This document shows positions 8,785 to 18,466 of a DNA stretch of 23,975 nucleotides, in pieces. Both the position numbers and the translations under genes were made by a program. The stretch comes from Ophiothrix spiculata (taxonomy: Eukaryota; Echinodermata; Ophiuroidea; Amphilepidida; Ophiotrichidae). Within the stretch, counting starts at the first letter, position 1; each line of letters starts with the position of its first letter. The DNA is taken from NCBI GenBank assembly GCA_000969725.1, contig JXSR01S073130.1; one strand, given 5' to 3'. The notes under the pieces were generated by a model. That model ran no database searches. It saw only the letters and a program-made list of their open reading frames with translations, and was not told the DNA's origin.

Positions 8785-8846
8785 GAACCAGGGGAAGCAT
8801 GTTATGTAATTGATGGCAATTTAGCGTCCAACTCCGCAGGATTATC
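8785..8846 (+). pseudogene. Exon B pseudo-copy 4 (truncated, no donor)
   Basis: Reads EPGEACYVIDGNLASNSAGL then S and TGA. Similarity to the unit ends at about 8846, before the donor. It marks the right edge of the tandem duplication. Confidence 0.75.
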
Positions 8847-9060
8847 ATGACATTTGTCATCTAAATTCTAAGAAAGTTTTGGCCAAATTATTTTGCCTTC
8901 TGTGATAAGGAGCTATCAGGACATGTTTCGAAGCTGTCCCGCTGGAATTGCACAGATGGAAATGACATTTCCACAGATAGATTTATCATAAATGCAAGAA
9001 AGATGTTCTACATGTTCTTGCCAGCTTGCGCTATCAATTTGTTTCCTGCGCCACGACAGG

Positions 9061-9172
9061 CGTATCAGAATTCGGATACCCCTCCATATCCTAATTCTGA
9101 TATGAGTATCACAATTTGGATACAAAATGTATGTGGGTATCCAAATTCAGATGCGTATCCGAATTGTGAGTT
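9061..9172. repeat. Array of five near-palindromic TATCCGAATTCGGATA-like units
   Basis: Units start at 9063, 9087, 9107, 9138 and 9156: TATCAGAATTCGGATAC, TATCCTAATTCTGATAT, TATCACAATTTGGATAC, TATCCAAATTCAGATGC and TATCCGAATTGTG. Each is close to a palindrome centred on AATT, with irregular spacing of 18-31 bases. The + strand translation gives repeated YPNSD-like peptides, but there is no other sign of coding. Confidence 0.7.
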
Positions 9173-9780
9173 CCGCCAAACTGATATTCAGTGATGAGAT
9201 CACTGGACCCAGAATATGCCCTAACCTTAGCATACAGGCAGTCCTATACTTTAACCATGAGAACTATAATGGGAAAATATGTCAGAGCAAAAGGACACTC
9301 AAGCAGATAATAAAAAACGATTGCCTCCTCCACTTCCTTTTCTTTGTTAAACTTCTCACAAAAAATCACTCCAGGAAAAAATTATACACTATTTTGATTT
9401 TCCAAAAAAAATATGATCCGAAATATAAATATTTGCCACATTTATTAGTTTTCTTCCAAGAAAGAAACCACATAAATTAACGCCCACAAAAGTATTTGGC
9501 TTTCTTCAGAGGAAAGGTGATAAATTCTTCGTCAAACTTGGCTAGTGAAAGTCTGTTAATCACTTTTGTATTAAAGCTAATCATTTTTGTTAAATCCTTT
9601 TTAGCCTCTAGTATCTGTGGTATTTAAATAAACTTGACAAAAAGTCAAATGCTTTGGCTTAGAACTGAACTTGATGGTAAGGTTGTAAAATGATGAGTTA
9701 TATATTAGTGAGTTTAGATGAGTTGACACCATAGGCAAGTACATGTAATATTCAATCATTAGGCAAAAAAAAATAAATTG

Positions 9781-10003
9781 TTGTGTTGCCCTCAGCGACC
9801 GACCCTATTCAAAAATAATTAAAAAAAAGAGTAGGGTCGGGAAAGCACCCAATTTTGCTCAGATTGGGTGTTTTTTGAGAAAATATTTTGAAAATGCACC
9901 CAAATTTCATAATTTAGGTGCTTTTAAAAAAAATTATTAAAAAAAAAAATATTTTCTGACCGACCGACTCTTTTTTCAAAAATTCCACTTGAGGGCAACA
10001 CAA
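9781..10003 (+). mobile_element. MITE family B, copy 1 (TTGTGTTGCCCTCA termini)
   Basis: Perfect 14-bp inverted ends TTGTGTTGCCCTCA (9781-9794) and TGAGGGCAACACAA (9990-10003). A weaker outer extension (AGGCAAAAAAAAATAAATTG against CAAGAATTTTGTTTCTTGGG) reaches about 9761-10020. Inside, GCGACCGACCC and GACCGACCGAC mark the subtermini, and AAAGCACCCAATTTTGCTCA with AGATTGGGTG forms an inner hairpin. A second copy is at 17151-17381 and a diverged relative at 13544-14922. Confidence 0.85.
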
Positions 10004-10130
10004 GAATTTTGTTTCTTGGGCTTATACACAATCCATACAAAATCAGCTTGTTCTCCACTTAGAGGGTATTTATCAGCAAAAGAATGATTAAATAAATTTT
10101 AGTTACTTTGTGCTGATATAATAAAAAAAA

Positions 10131-10240
10131 AGGGTTCGGGTCAGGGTATGTTTAGGGTTAGGGTTAGGGTCGAGCCATGGTTAGTGAGTTAGGGTCCTGT
10201 CATAGTTAGTGAGTTAGGATCGGGTCATGGGTGAAGATTT
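10131..10240 (+). repeat. Interstitial telomere-like (TTAGGG) repeats with a degenerate tandem
   Basis: TTTAGGGTTAGGGTTAGGGT at 10151-10170 contains three TTAGGG units. It is followed by two copies of a roughly 26-bp unit, CATGGTTAGTGAGTTAGGGT and CATAGTTAGTGAGTTAGGAT, each followed by a short CSxGTCAT-type tail. TTAGGG is the common metazoan telomere unit; here it is internal. Confidence 0.7.
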
Positions 10241-11400
10241 TGATGGGACCTAAAGTATACTTTTTCCCCCCAAAAAAACCCTGTACAAAACAAACACTGG
10301 TTGAACTTAAATTTGCCTGTTATTAATCTTTTCAAGTTGTATGTAGGCCTACACAATAGTGGACCCAAATCCTTCAAGTGGTATCTGGTTTATTCATGTA
10401 TTTCAGTTATTGTGCACACCTTAAACATCAAAATCAAGGTGTTTGTGTTTTATTTGCATTGCAAATGTAATAAGTCTGCAAATATGCAATGCAGGAACTG
10501 CTTATTCTTACTAGTACCAAAAAACCCCCATAAAACCAGTTACCATTCCCAATTTGATTAAAATCATACATAGCATTAGACCTAATTTTGACTCGCGTTT
10601 GACTCATCCGTTTGGTAACTCCCCATTTAGCCACCTCCTCTTGATTGCATACATGTATTGCTAATTGCATGCCCTGGTAAATCCCCAAAGGCTTTCGCAG
10701 GATTATATATACTGTGAATCTCGGTCATGAACTTGACTGCCACATGAGATTTGTTCAAAACTTGCCAAGTTGTCTCTAAAAATCTATGGTTTAAGCTTCA
10801 GCGTTTCAAATGTTACTAAAGGTTTTGAATGATGGTGCATTTAAGCTTAATCATTGTTAAGTTAATCTTTATTATGAAACTCGCTGTTGCCTGAAATGCA
10901 TTTTGTTTGCAGCTGTGTTCATACATGAAGTTATACTGCATGAACATGTAGGCTATCCGACATGTTATGTCCGATAGCTTGCCGGTAACAGCAGATCAGA
11001 AATGGTGTTGAAATTTCAAGCTCTCATCTAAAGCAGACCGTTTTAGCTCCTTGTTAATCTTATTCGCTGGCCTCTTGTTTCATCTATTGAATCTTAAAAT
11101 GTTGATTACCTATAAAGTACAAATTGTAGGGCCTACAAGTTGCACTATGTTTGATAGAGTTATATCTAACAATCATTCTCACTGCAACTTTATATCCAAC
11201 ACTATAATACTGACACAAGTTATAACCGGTCATAAGCAATTTATGTCTGATCGTTTGGACACAATGAAAATGTAGATTCTTTTACACAATGTGGCCATCA
11301 TGATGAGATAATTGGAAATTTAGAAGAATAATTTGATATGAGCTAAGTTCCACATTCAAATATCAGTTCTATCATCAATGCTGTCATCTATCAAGAATAG
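10241..11400. other. Intronic sequence, no gene seen
   Basis: No credible exon. An 11-of-12 inverted pair (GCTATCCGACAT/ATGTCCGATAGC) near 10953-10979 is the only clear structure. Confidence 0.45.
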
Positions 11401-11403
11401 TTC

Positions 11404-11558
11404 GTCTAGATGGACCTTTGCAAGTGAACACACAGCATGATCTAGATGGACCATTAATTGCAAGCAAAATGCTCAATCCTGCAGTGCTCGCATGTCTGGC
11501 TTAGCCGTCCGCTCACGCTTTTCATTTGCTTGCGAGGTCCATACAGATAGACTATTTC
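11404..11558. repeat. Foldback remnant with TCTAGATGGACC repeats
   Basis: TCTAGATGGACCTTTGCAAG at 11405 and TCTAGATGGACCATTAATTG near 11441 are direct copies. The segment near 11515-11550 (TTTTCATTTGCTTGCGAGGT, then CCATACAGATA) is an inverted, diverged copy. Possibly a small TIR element; family unknown. Confidence 0.5.
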
Positions 11559-11818
11559 AAGAAGAACCATCATCAAAAGCCAAGCACCCTTGGGCTCTCA
11601 TCTCACCACTGCCCATGGCTCTTGACACACTAATGATCTTGGAATACTGTACAGTCAAGATTTTTAGAAATGTGTAAATAAAACCCTCCCTTTTCATTTT
11701 GTCTCAAACTACTTAAAAAGATGTTTGTATGCTCCACAGGATAACTTCAAATGTATTGGCTTTGAATTCGACAAGACATAGCTTTTATTACTGTTAAGCT
11801 TATAGGGACTTATTTAAA

Positions 11819-11876
11819 GTATTTCCATAAGTTTTTAATTCTAACTTCTAAGTGGAATCTAGGCTAGTCCCTTTAA
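11819..11876 (+). mobile_element. Fragment of TTAA MITE family A
   Basis: About 58 bases matching 409-461 (ATTTCCATAAGTTTTTAATT and TCTAGGCTAGTCCCTTTAA). Only one terminus is present, ending at TTAA. A short extra CTTCTAA duplication occurs in the middle. Confidence 0.75.
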
Positions 11877-12224
11877 CTGATTTTAAGAGATAACTTCCAT
11901 AGACATTGCCCATGTACCTTTCCCACATGATTCACACTTTATGTGTTAACCACAGGTTGATTTGGTTCAATAGCAAAGCCCCTAGCAACGTGAACCAAAC
12001 TTACGATGACTAAGAGCATGGGGGAGGGAGAGAGGAGCTTTATTAAATACACATTTCACAAGAACCGATACCGGCCATAATCAGGATATGTCCCTACATT
12101 TATAAACAAGCGTTTAACCCCAAATCCCACTATGCCCACAAATAGACCAAGTAAATTTATTTATTTGAGCTTTCATAAAACTGCAAAACCAGAAAAAAAT
12201 GGTATGAGCAACAAATTTGCCCGG

Positions 12225-12482
12225 TTGGGTGGTTCTTCAAAAAAATTGTATGGGTAAGTGCCTGACCATCTCTGTACCTATTATTGGCCCAAATACCCAC
12301 CCATCAATATACCAATTTTAATGGAAAAGCAGCTAATTTTACTCAAATTGGGTACTTTTTTTTTTGCAAATTTTCCCAAAAGCACCCAATTTATGAAAAT
12401 TGGGTGCTTTCATCTGAGATGAAAACCACCCCATTGATATACCAAAATCCTGGAAAAATCACACGAAAAGGCAGGCACATAT
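12225..12482. mobile_element. MITE-like fragment related to family B
   Basis: It contains AAGCACCCAATTT with AAAATTGGGTGCTTT (12382-12410), resembling the inner hairpin of family B, and two direct-like blocks (ATCAATATACCAATTTT and ATTGATATACCAAAATC). Outer GTGCCTGACC near 12257 is mirrored by GGCAGGCAC near 12471. Boundaries are uncertain. Confidence 0.45.
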
Positions 12483-12844
12483 AACGTATACCTTGTCAAT
12501 GTAAGTAACCCCCCCCCTGGGCAAATTTGTTGTCATTCCAGCAACTTTCAAATTGCATATCATACAGGAGGTAAAAATTGGTGCAAGTGCACTGTGTTCA
12601 GACTCAGTTTCAAGAATTGAGATCCAAGGAAGTTGTGAAAGAACCATCTTGTTTCTGAATTATGTTTATCAGTTGTGACCTGGACAATATATAACCATCT
12701 TTAAAAATCTATGTTTTAAAAATATGATGTGGAAGAAAAACTTAAAAATAAAGATTTAGAATACAAAAGGGTCTATATTGCACAAGGAATAGATTTCAAG
12801 TGTTGTAAATTTGTGTGCAGAGAGCAGATAGTCTCTGATATTAG

Positions 12845-13330
12845 ATTGTTGGGGTGGCGCTCCAAAAATAAAGTGGTATGGTCTACTCATGCTCATCAGA
12901 GCAACTCAAAATTGGACCCTAAATGGCGTAATTGTTGACAGCAAATTGCACCCCTAAATGGTGTAAGGTCAGTGATTATTTTGAAAATCACATGGCGTAA
13001 GTTTGTAATGACCATTTGCTAACAAATTAGGTATTAAAAAGTATACAATTGAAGTTTTTCATTCATTTACAGTCAAAACTTATTTTCTTTTGTTTTAAGA
13101 ACTTTTTATTCAAAACATGTACAGCACAATACTCAGCTGAACAACTCTAAGTGAAAAGTGACCCTTGACAGCTAAGGTAGCCTAGAACCCTAAATTGTGT
13201 AAATTATGCTGAAAACTACCCCTTTTTCAAAAAAAATGTAGACGCCACCTGTGGTACAAAATCAAACCCTTTTACGCCATTTTTTATGATGAGCATGAGT
13301 ACCAATTGCCATCTTGAGCGGTCCCCCCGG
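12845..13330. mobile_element. MITE-like repeat related to 5540-5990
   Basis: CTACTCATGCTCATCA (12883-12898) is inverted as TGATGAGCATGAGTA near 13287-13302. Internal CAGAGCAACTCAAAATTGGA and CACCCCTAAATGGTGTAA echo the first copy. G/C runs near both outer edges (TTGGGGTGGCGCTCC; GCGGTCCCCCCGGG) are also roughly inverted. It ends about 115 bases before exon C. Confidence 0.55.
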
Positions 13331-13445
13331 GTGTTTACATTTGTTTGAAATACTATTTCTCTTCGATTCTTACATTCCTCTTACACTGAAGTTACAGCTT
13401 TTTTTATTTGTTTGTAACCATATTTCTTCACCATTTTCCTCGCAG

Positions 13446-13510
13446 GTAAACAATGGGGATTTGATGGAATTACACACTGTCAAGCTGGCTTCAGTGTGGA
13501 CCTTACCAAA
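13446..13510 (+). CDS. Integrin alpha subunit, internal exon C (HCQAGFSVDLTK)
   Basis: This 65-base exon lies between an acceptor (TTCCTCGCAG) and a GTAAGT donor at 13511. The leading GT completes a Ser codon with the last base of the exon ending at 8414. The exon then encodes KQWGFDGITHCQAGFSVDLT followed by K. CQAGFS is the highly conserved integrin alpha block, usually CQ(A/G)GFS followed by two or three residues and TK. Its cysteine is the expected partner of the YSPC cysteine in the previous exon. It ends in phase 0, and the exon at 19300 begins with a whole Asp codon, as expected for TKD. It forms part of the third propeller blade. The donor lies only 33 bases before a transposon cluster (13544-14922). 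Confidence 0.92.
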
Positions 13511-13757
13511 GTAAGTCTATGATATTTTAGGCCATTAAAAAAATTGTTGACTTAATTGCCCTTTGCGACCGACCCAAAATTTGCAAAATTTAGGGTCGCT
13601 TTTTAATTTTTTTGTGTGTGAACTCAACAGTGCATTTGGTAAAAATATCATGATATTTGGGTTGAATTTACAACAATATTGACAGAATGTTATATATTTG
13701 CATGGAACAAGCATATATCTTGAATAATTAAAGCACAAAATGATGAAAATATTTATA

Positions 13758-14817
13758 CAGGGTGTCCAAAAATTAACTACCCATTTTTAAATGCTTATAA
13801 CTTTAAAACCAAGATTCGTATTACAATTCTAGACATATGTGTTGAGAGAGGAGACTTGTAGAATTCTTTTGGTACCAAACATTATGCAATCAGTAACCTT
13901 CTAAGATAGCAAGAAGGTCTGAAAGTTCAAAGTGGTTGAGCCAATATACCATACAGTGTTGATACTCTTCTGCCACTTCACTATGATGACATGACGCGTC
14001 ATATAGCTAAACGGTTTAGAATGGCTTTATTGGTTAACTTTTTCATGAACAATCATATTGCTCAAGACAAAGAAACCCTGACCCTTTCACTCCCATGTTT
14101 TAAGTTCGCTCGATTACTTTTTTGAGTTATCTGAAGGACAGTACATCCCAACACCCTAGACTATTCCTGACCTGAAACAGAACATCACCAGTGAAAACAG
14201 GAAGATCAAGAAGAACGCATGCACAAACGTCCAGAGCTTTGTCGTTAGAGATAAAGAATTTTTGAAATCTGCAAGGAGGCCATCTAGAACATATTCTGAA
14301 ATACTAGGCAGCTTAATCTGGATAAGAAGGAGGTAATTTGGTATGTCCCTGTGAGTGTAACTTTGAATGTGTAATAAGGGGTAATATTGTTGTGTACCAT
14401 TTAAAGATGAGCATAATGCGAGAGTTACGCTTTGACAAATTAAAAACATTTCAATAAGCATTATGTAATTATTAAGACAAAACCACATTCAAAAATCTTT
14501 GTATTAACATTGTAAAAGCTGTTTCGCTGAATTGGTCATTAAAATGATCATGAATTATTCTCATGCCTTTAAAGATTGATCCGTCCTCTACATGTGACTC
14601 GCACATTTGTTTTTCTTTTCAGTATGAAAGTAGGCTTTTTACGTTTGACGTAATTTACGTTGAAAATGATTTTCAAAAATGACAATTATATCATGTTTGG
14701 TACCAAATTAATTCTACAAGTTTCCTTTATCAATACATATGTCTATAGTTACCATGCGAATCCTGGTTTTAAAGTTATAAGCATTTGAAAATGGGTAGTT
14801 AATTTTTGGACACCCTG
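13758..14817 (+). mobile_element. Tc1/mariner (IS630-like) element, 125-bp TIRs, defective
   Basis: The TIRs at 13758-13882 and 14693-14817 are inverted copies of about 125 bases. They start CAGGGTGTCCAAAAATTAAC and end near TTTGGTACCAAACAT. TA flanks both sides (13756-13757 and 14818-14819), the mariner/IS630 target duplication. CAGGGTGTCC-type ends are typical of this superfamily in animals. At 1060 bases with only a broken transposase remnant, it is not autonomous. Confidence 0.85.
14107..14333 (+). pseudogene. Decayed IS630/mariner-type transposase C-terminal fragment
   Basis: Two frames of the + strand carry consecutive pieces that resemble the end of a DDE transposase of the IS630-Tc1-mariner group. 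Frame one at 14107 gives RSITFLSYLKDSTSQHPR, like the usual FLWGYLKD block. After a shift, frame two at 14163 gives IPDLKQNITSENRKIKKNAC and then TNVQSFVVR, like the following IxDLKxxI..E...I segment. Frame two is open to the TAA at 14334. The upstream catalytic part is not recognisable. The annotation rests on motif recall; a profile search would settle it. Confidence 0.5.
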
Positions 14818-15020
14818 TATAAACTATTTTGTTTAGTTTTTTTGGTGTCCATTTTCAAGAAGAAAAAAAAAAGATCCGACCAGACCGACTATCAATTTCA
14901 CCGTTAAAGGGCAAGTCAACAACTTTATTTTAGTTTTTAGGACTTATCGCTAGGTCATGGTGGCGGGAGAAATTATCAAGTCTGCAATCTAAACCAGAAT
15001 TTATACTTGTCCAACATTAA

Positions 15021-15170
15021 GAGAATAAAAGATAAGATTTAGAATAAAAGATAAGATTTATTTTGCCTCGTAATGGATGCTGTTCAAGAAAAAAAAAATT
15101 GTATGCCCATCCAATATGAGACGATAGATGACAGGGAAAACAATAAATATTGTGTTTTATTCTCATTCTT
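15021..15170. repeat. Palindromic repeat with AGAATAAAAGATAAGATTT duplication
   Basis: GAATAAAAGATAAGATTT occurs twice in tandem (about 15023 and 15043). ATTTTGCCTCGTAATGGATG is mirrored by CATCCAATATGAGACGATAG and the following ATGACAGGGAAAACAAT. The 2905-2985 copy matches parts in both orientations. Confidence 0.6.
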
Positions 15171-15979
15171 AGTTAATTTTAGTTATTTTTAAATCACAAA
15201 TAAAGTTAGTTATTTGCCAAAAGACAAAAGATGTCATTATTAGAAAAACTTACACTTCTATTCAAACATAAAAGATTCCAAAATTAAATAAGAGCATTAC
15301 GCGTCAGATGAGTGCGCATTTACATCACACCACGATCTCCAACACGCGGATCTACTGCCCTTAACACTAAAGTTAAACGCACTGTCATTTATTGTCACAT
15401 AATGGATAGCATAAAGGAAATAACGCACACTCGGTGACTAAGAATGCATTTTAAAATGAACAGCCATACCCTTAAAGATTTTTTATGGATGTTGCAGTTC
15501 AAAACGCAGTGCGTCACAAGTAAAAATTCTGTTTAAATTTCAACCTTACCGGTATTGAATCTTTGCAATATAAGCAAAATATTGGGATGCAACAGTTTAC
15601 ATCAAAAAATGAAATTAACCCTAGTTCCATTGTTTTCAAACTTTTCACAGAGAAAGGATGAAATAAACTAAGTACAAATATGCAAGATGCAAACCTGCAA
15701 CCCCTGGTGTCACAGACGAGTTTAATGGATTCTTGCTGCATATTTTTTTTATAGTCCGAAACTAGGAATTCTGTGTTTTTGACCTGACTTTTTGGTTTTG
15801 TTTGGTTTGACTTGTATTTGCCTGAGGATTGTAAATGACTACTACAGGGGTGATTTGATAGTGTCTGGCTTACAAAACCCTTTGCTGTAAAGGTACAAAG
15901 CAAATTCTTTTCCCCTGTGTTAGGAGGCAGCACTACATCACTGACTCCATTCAGTAGTAATGCATGAATGCATTGAGCT
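15171..15979. other. Intronic sequence, no gene seen
   Basis: The 139-codon open frame on the minus strand (15514-15933) has no recognisable domain, and its composition is that of low-complexity intron. No repeat partner noticed. Confidence 0.4.
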
Positions 15980-16520
15980 TTAAGGGACTAGCCTAGATTC
16001 CACCTAGAAATAAAAACATATGAGATGCTCTTAATAAAGCCTAAAAGTATAGTAAAATTCAAAAAAAATGCAAATATTTACTCTCAAATGGCTCAAATTG
16101 AGAGAGAACTAATTTGCAATATATCATTCTTTGATGGTGGTGTGACTCTCCTGTGTTTCATAAATTTCCTAAATTTGTACCTCAGATGGATTTACCAGAA
16201 AAAAGATCAAACAAAGCTCCTAGATATAATTTAATACATAAAAGAGAAACAATTTCATCAAAAATAATTTGTTTAGCCATCACAGGTGTAGAAACAAGAT
16301 TTTTTTAAGTTTTCAAAATAGAGACACTGTTTTCACACCACTTTTTTGCGCCGGCCAAATAAATTAAAGTAAGTAAAGAATTGCAATTTTATCCAATATT
16401 CCTCGAAATCATGGAAAACTACTTGTAGGCTATATTACTATAAACATGTTCTATCGATTAAAGTAAAAAAAAATATGTAGGTAAAAAATTAGTGGGAAGA
16501 ATCTAGGCCAGTCCCTTTAA
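15980..16520 (-). mobile_element. TTAA-ended MITE, family A, full-length copy
   Basis: The left terminus TTAAGGGACTAGCCTAGATT is mirrored by the right terminus AATCTAGGCCAGTCCCTTTAA, both at TTAA. About 541 bases, no ORF of note. The body is the reverse complement of 1-461, including the CATTCTTTGATGGTGGTGTG block and AAATCATGGAAAACTACTTG near the right. Confidence 0.85.
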
Positions 16521-17100
16521 GTCTCGCTTTAAGAGATTAAAAGTTTGCTCTTTTGTAAGCATTTTATCACTAATTCGATCACTTTAAGTAACAATCAAGA
16601 AGTCACCGCTTAACAAGCTTGGGTTTGGATTACACAGTGTTCTTAATTCGGTGTGACATGTGTTTCTCTGAATGATGAAGAGAACTGTTTTAGTTCCTGA
16701 CACATTCCTATTTTTTACCAATACCAAGAGTCATTTTGTAGTTTTGAAAGTATTTCTCCATTGATGCCTACTTTTCATTTTTTTTCCTGGACTTTTTAAA
16801 AAAATATTTTATAATATGAAAATATTAAGTTGGGGTCATTTAAGTTTCTTTAAATTTTTAAATTGCAAATTGTGTGGATAAATAAAGACATTTATGGTAC
16901 TGAAACAGTTGTAAGCAAATATTTCTACATTTTGATGATTTTGATTTTTCAGGAGCTTAAGGAGAAATTTTAAAGATTTTAATTTGGAATTTTCATTTTT
17001 TTTTTAAAGTTTCATTAAACAAAAATTATTAGCTAGAATTTTAGATTAAGAATGGTGCTTATTATAGACATTTTAAGAGGCATAAATATATAAACTAGGG
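16521..17100. other. AT-rich intronic sequence, nothing recognised
   Basis: Long A and T runs, no credible exon and no repeat partner in the window. Confidence 0.45.
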
Positions 17101-17110
17101 ATAAAGGATT

Positions 17111-17140
17111 ACCGGGGCTGTAGCCAGGCCCCCAATTTTG
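17111..17140 (+). mobile_element. Possible fragment of the GCCCGTAGCCA-type hAT MITE end
   Basis: GGGGCTGTAGCCAGGCCCCC resembles the left end of the hAT MITE at 3428 (GCCCGTAGCCAAGG with a G run). Only about 25 bases match, so this is tentative. Confidence 0.35.
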
Positions 17141-17150
17141 CCGTTTTGAT

Positions 17151-17381
17151 TTGTGTTGCCCTCAGCTACCGACCCTATTCAAAAATTAAAAAAAAAAAAA
17201 AAAAAAAATTAGGGTCGGGAAAGCACCCAATTTTGCTCAGATTGGGTGTTTTTGAGAAAATATTTTGAAAATAGTCGAAAATGCACCCAAATTTGGTACT
17301 ATAGGTGCTTTTAAAAAGATTAAAATTATTTTCCCTCCGACCGACTCAATTTTTCAGAAATTCCTCTTGAGGGCAACACAA
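17151..17381 (+). mobile_element. MITE family B, copy 2 (TTGTGTTGCCCTCA termini)
   Basis: The same orientation and layout as 9781-10003: TTGTGTTGCCCTCA start, TGAGGGCAACACAA end, internal CTACCGACCCTATTCAAAAA, AAAGCACCCAATTTTGCTCA and CCGACCGACTC. It differs by a longer A run and a 13-base extra segment (ATAGTCGAAAATG). Confidence 0.88.
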
Positions 17382-17401
17382 CAATTTTTTTTCTTGGCCT
17401 A

Positions 17402-18466
17402 ATGCAAAATAGTAGCTATTGCACTTACAAGTTTCTACCTTATTCAACAGCAAACAGTCTGTATAAATTTTCAAAGGTTATTAAAACTACAAAATGTCTT
17501 GAATGTGAACTTGTATGACGATTATGATGAGAACATTATTCCCTCTCATATGAAACTCCAAATCACTGTTTTAGTGAACTCCTGGGAGTGGGAATGTAAA
17601 ACATGAAACAGTAACAGTAAACCTCACAGCATTTATCTTCATCTCATGTCAAAAAGTTAACTGAATTAACCGTGATTCAACAACTCTCACACAGTTGCTA
17701 AATCTGATTGTCAATTCTGACATTTAACCGTTACCAGTTTTACGCCTGCCTTTTGGATTCAGTTTAGTTCCAGTGTTTTGAGCAGGTTGTGTAAACATTT
17801 TTGATTTTGTTGATCTTTATTTGCCTCCAGGGGACTACCCTAAAAGGTCAAATACATTGATTGTGTGAGTTCACTCAAGTGAATTTGTAATTTTGAGTAG
17901 CGCTTAAATGTTGCTTTCTCTTGATCGCTTATTTACTTTACGTGTCTGTGGCGTTAAAAGTGGCATTTAATTCATTTAATCAGTAATATTGTTTGGGATC
18001 TGATCTATAAGTCCGGTAGTGGTTTTTAAGTAAAATCTGACTTTAATGTGACCGTTTCACATCAGAGGTTGGCTCCGAACAAAAATATACTAAATTTAGG
18101 GTAAAATGGTTGATGCTGATTTGAGGGAAAAAAGTTGTACAATGTAGAAATTTGTGTGACACATGTTCAAATAAATCTTTTATTATTGTTAGAGTCAAGA
18201 AAAATAAAACACACATGCACACCAGAAACAAACAAACAAAAAATACTTGATCAAGGAGACTCGGTTCTGTGTAAAAGATGTCACAATATTTGTCTTGTCT
18301 TATCTTGTCTTCCAAACCGATCCATTATAATAGGCCTACTTGGTAGAGAGGCTAGCTGCATTTCACAAAGCTGGCACAAATACCACTTCATTTTTGAAAC
18401 AAACACTAGACTAAATCAGTTATATATCGACAATTATTACTTTTGGAAGGTATTTTTTGTAGTTAA
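17402..18466. other. Intronic sequence, no gene seen
   Basis: Open frames of 90-114 codons overlap on both strands near 18043-18479 but show no family motifs. A CTTGTCTTATCTTGTCTT direct repeat occurs near 18292. Confidence 0.4.

Larger units (their letters stand above)
8320..8846 (+). repeat. Tandem duplication (about 3.5 units of 149-152 bp) of the 3' half of an integrin exon plus its splice donor
   Basis: The anchor GAACCAGTGGGAGCATGTTA occurs at 8333, 8484, 8633 and 8785 with small changes, giving a period of 149-152 bases. Each unit contains the 3' part of exon B, the donor ACAGTAAGTATGCTCT (first three units only) and about 60 bases of intron with a variable G-run. Unit 1 is the real exon. 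Unit 2 has Cys replaced by Tyr and an in-frame TAG before its donor. Unit 3 is an intact peptide with Asp-to-Asn and Tyr-to-His changes. Unit 4 stops at TGA and lacks the donor. None of the extra units has its own acceptor, so they are not complete exons. Confidence 0.92.
13544..14922. mobile_element. MITE family B relative, split by a nested mariner-like element
   Basis: The left end TTGTTGACTTAATTGCCCTT, then TGCGACCGACCC, is mirrored by the right end GACCGACTATC..TAAAGGGCAAGTCAACAA. The GACCGACC subterminal motif is shared with the copies at 9781 and 17151. The element is interrupted by the 1.06-kb insertion at 13758-14817. Without the insertion it would be about 317 bases. Confidence 0.7.

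Noticed and set aside
8320-8846. Direct repeats with regular spacing as a CRISPR-like array.
   Set aside because: The repeats are 150-bp copies of an exon and splice donor in an animal gene, with no short repeat plus unique spacer structure.
14156-14488. 110-codon minus strand open frame inside the mariner-like element.
   Set aside because: The recognisable transposase-like motifs are on the + strand; this frame is its antisense shadow.
15514-15933. 139-codon minus strand open frame, the longest in the window.
   Set aside because: No domain, motif or splice context recognised, and the composition is like the surrounding intron. Chance ORF most likely.
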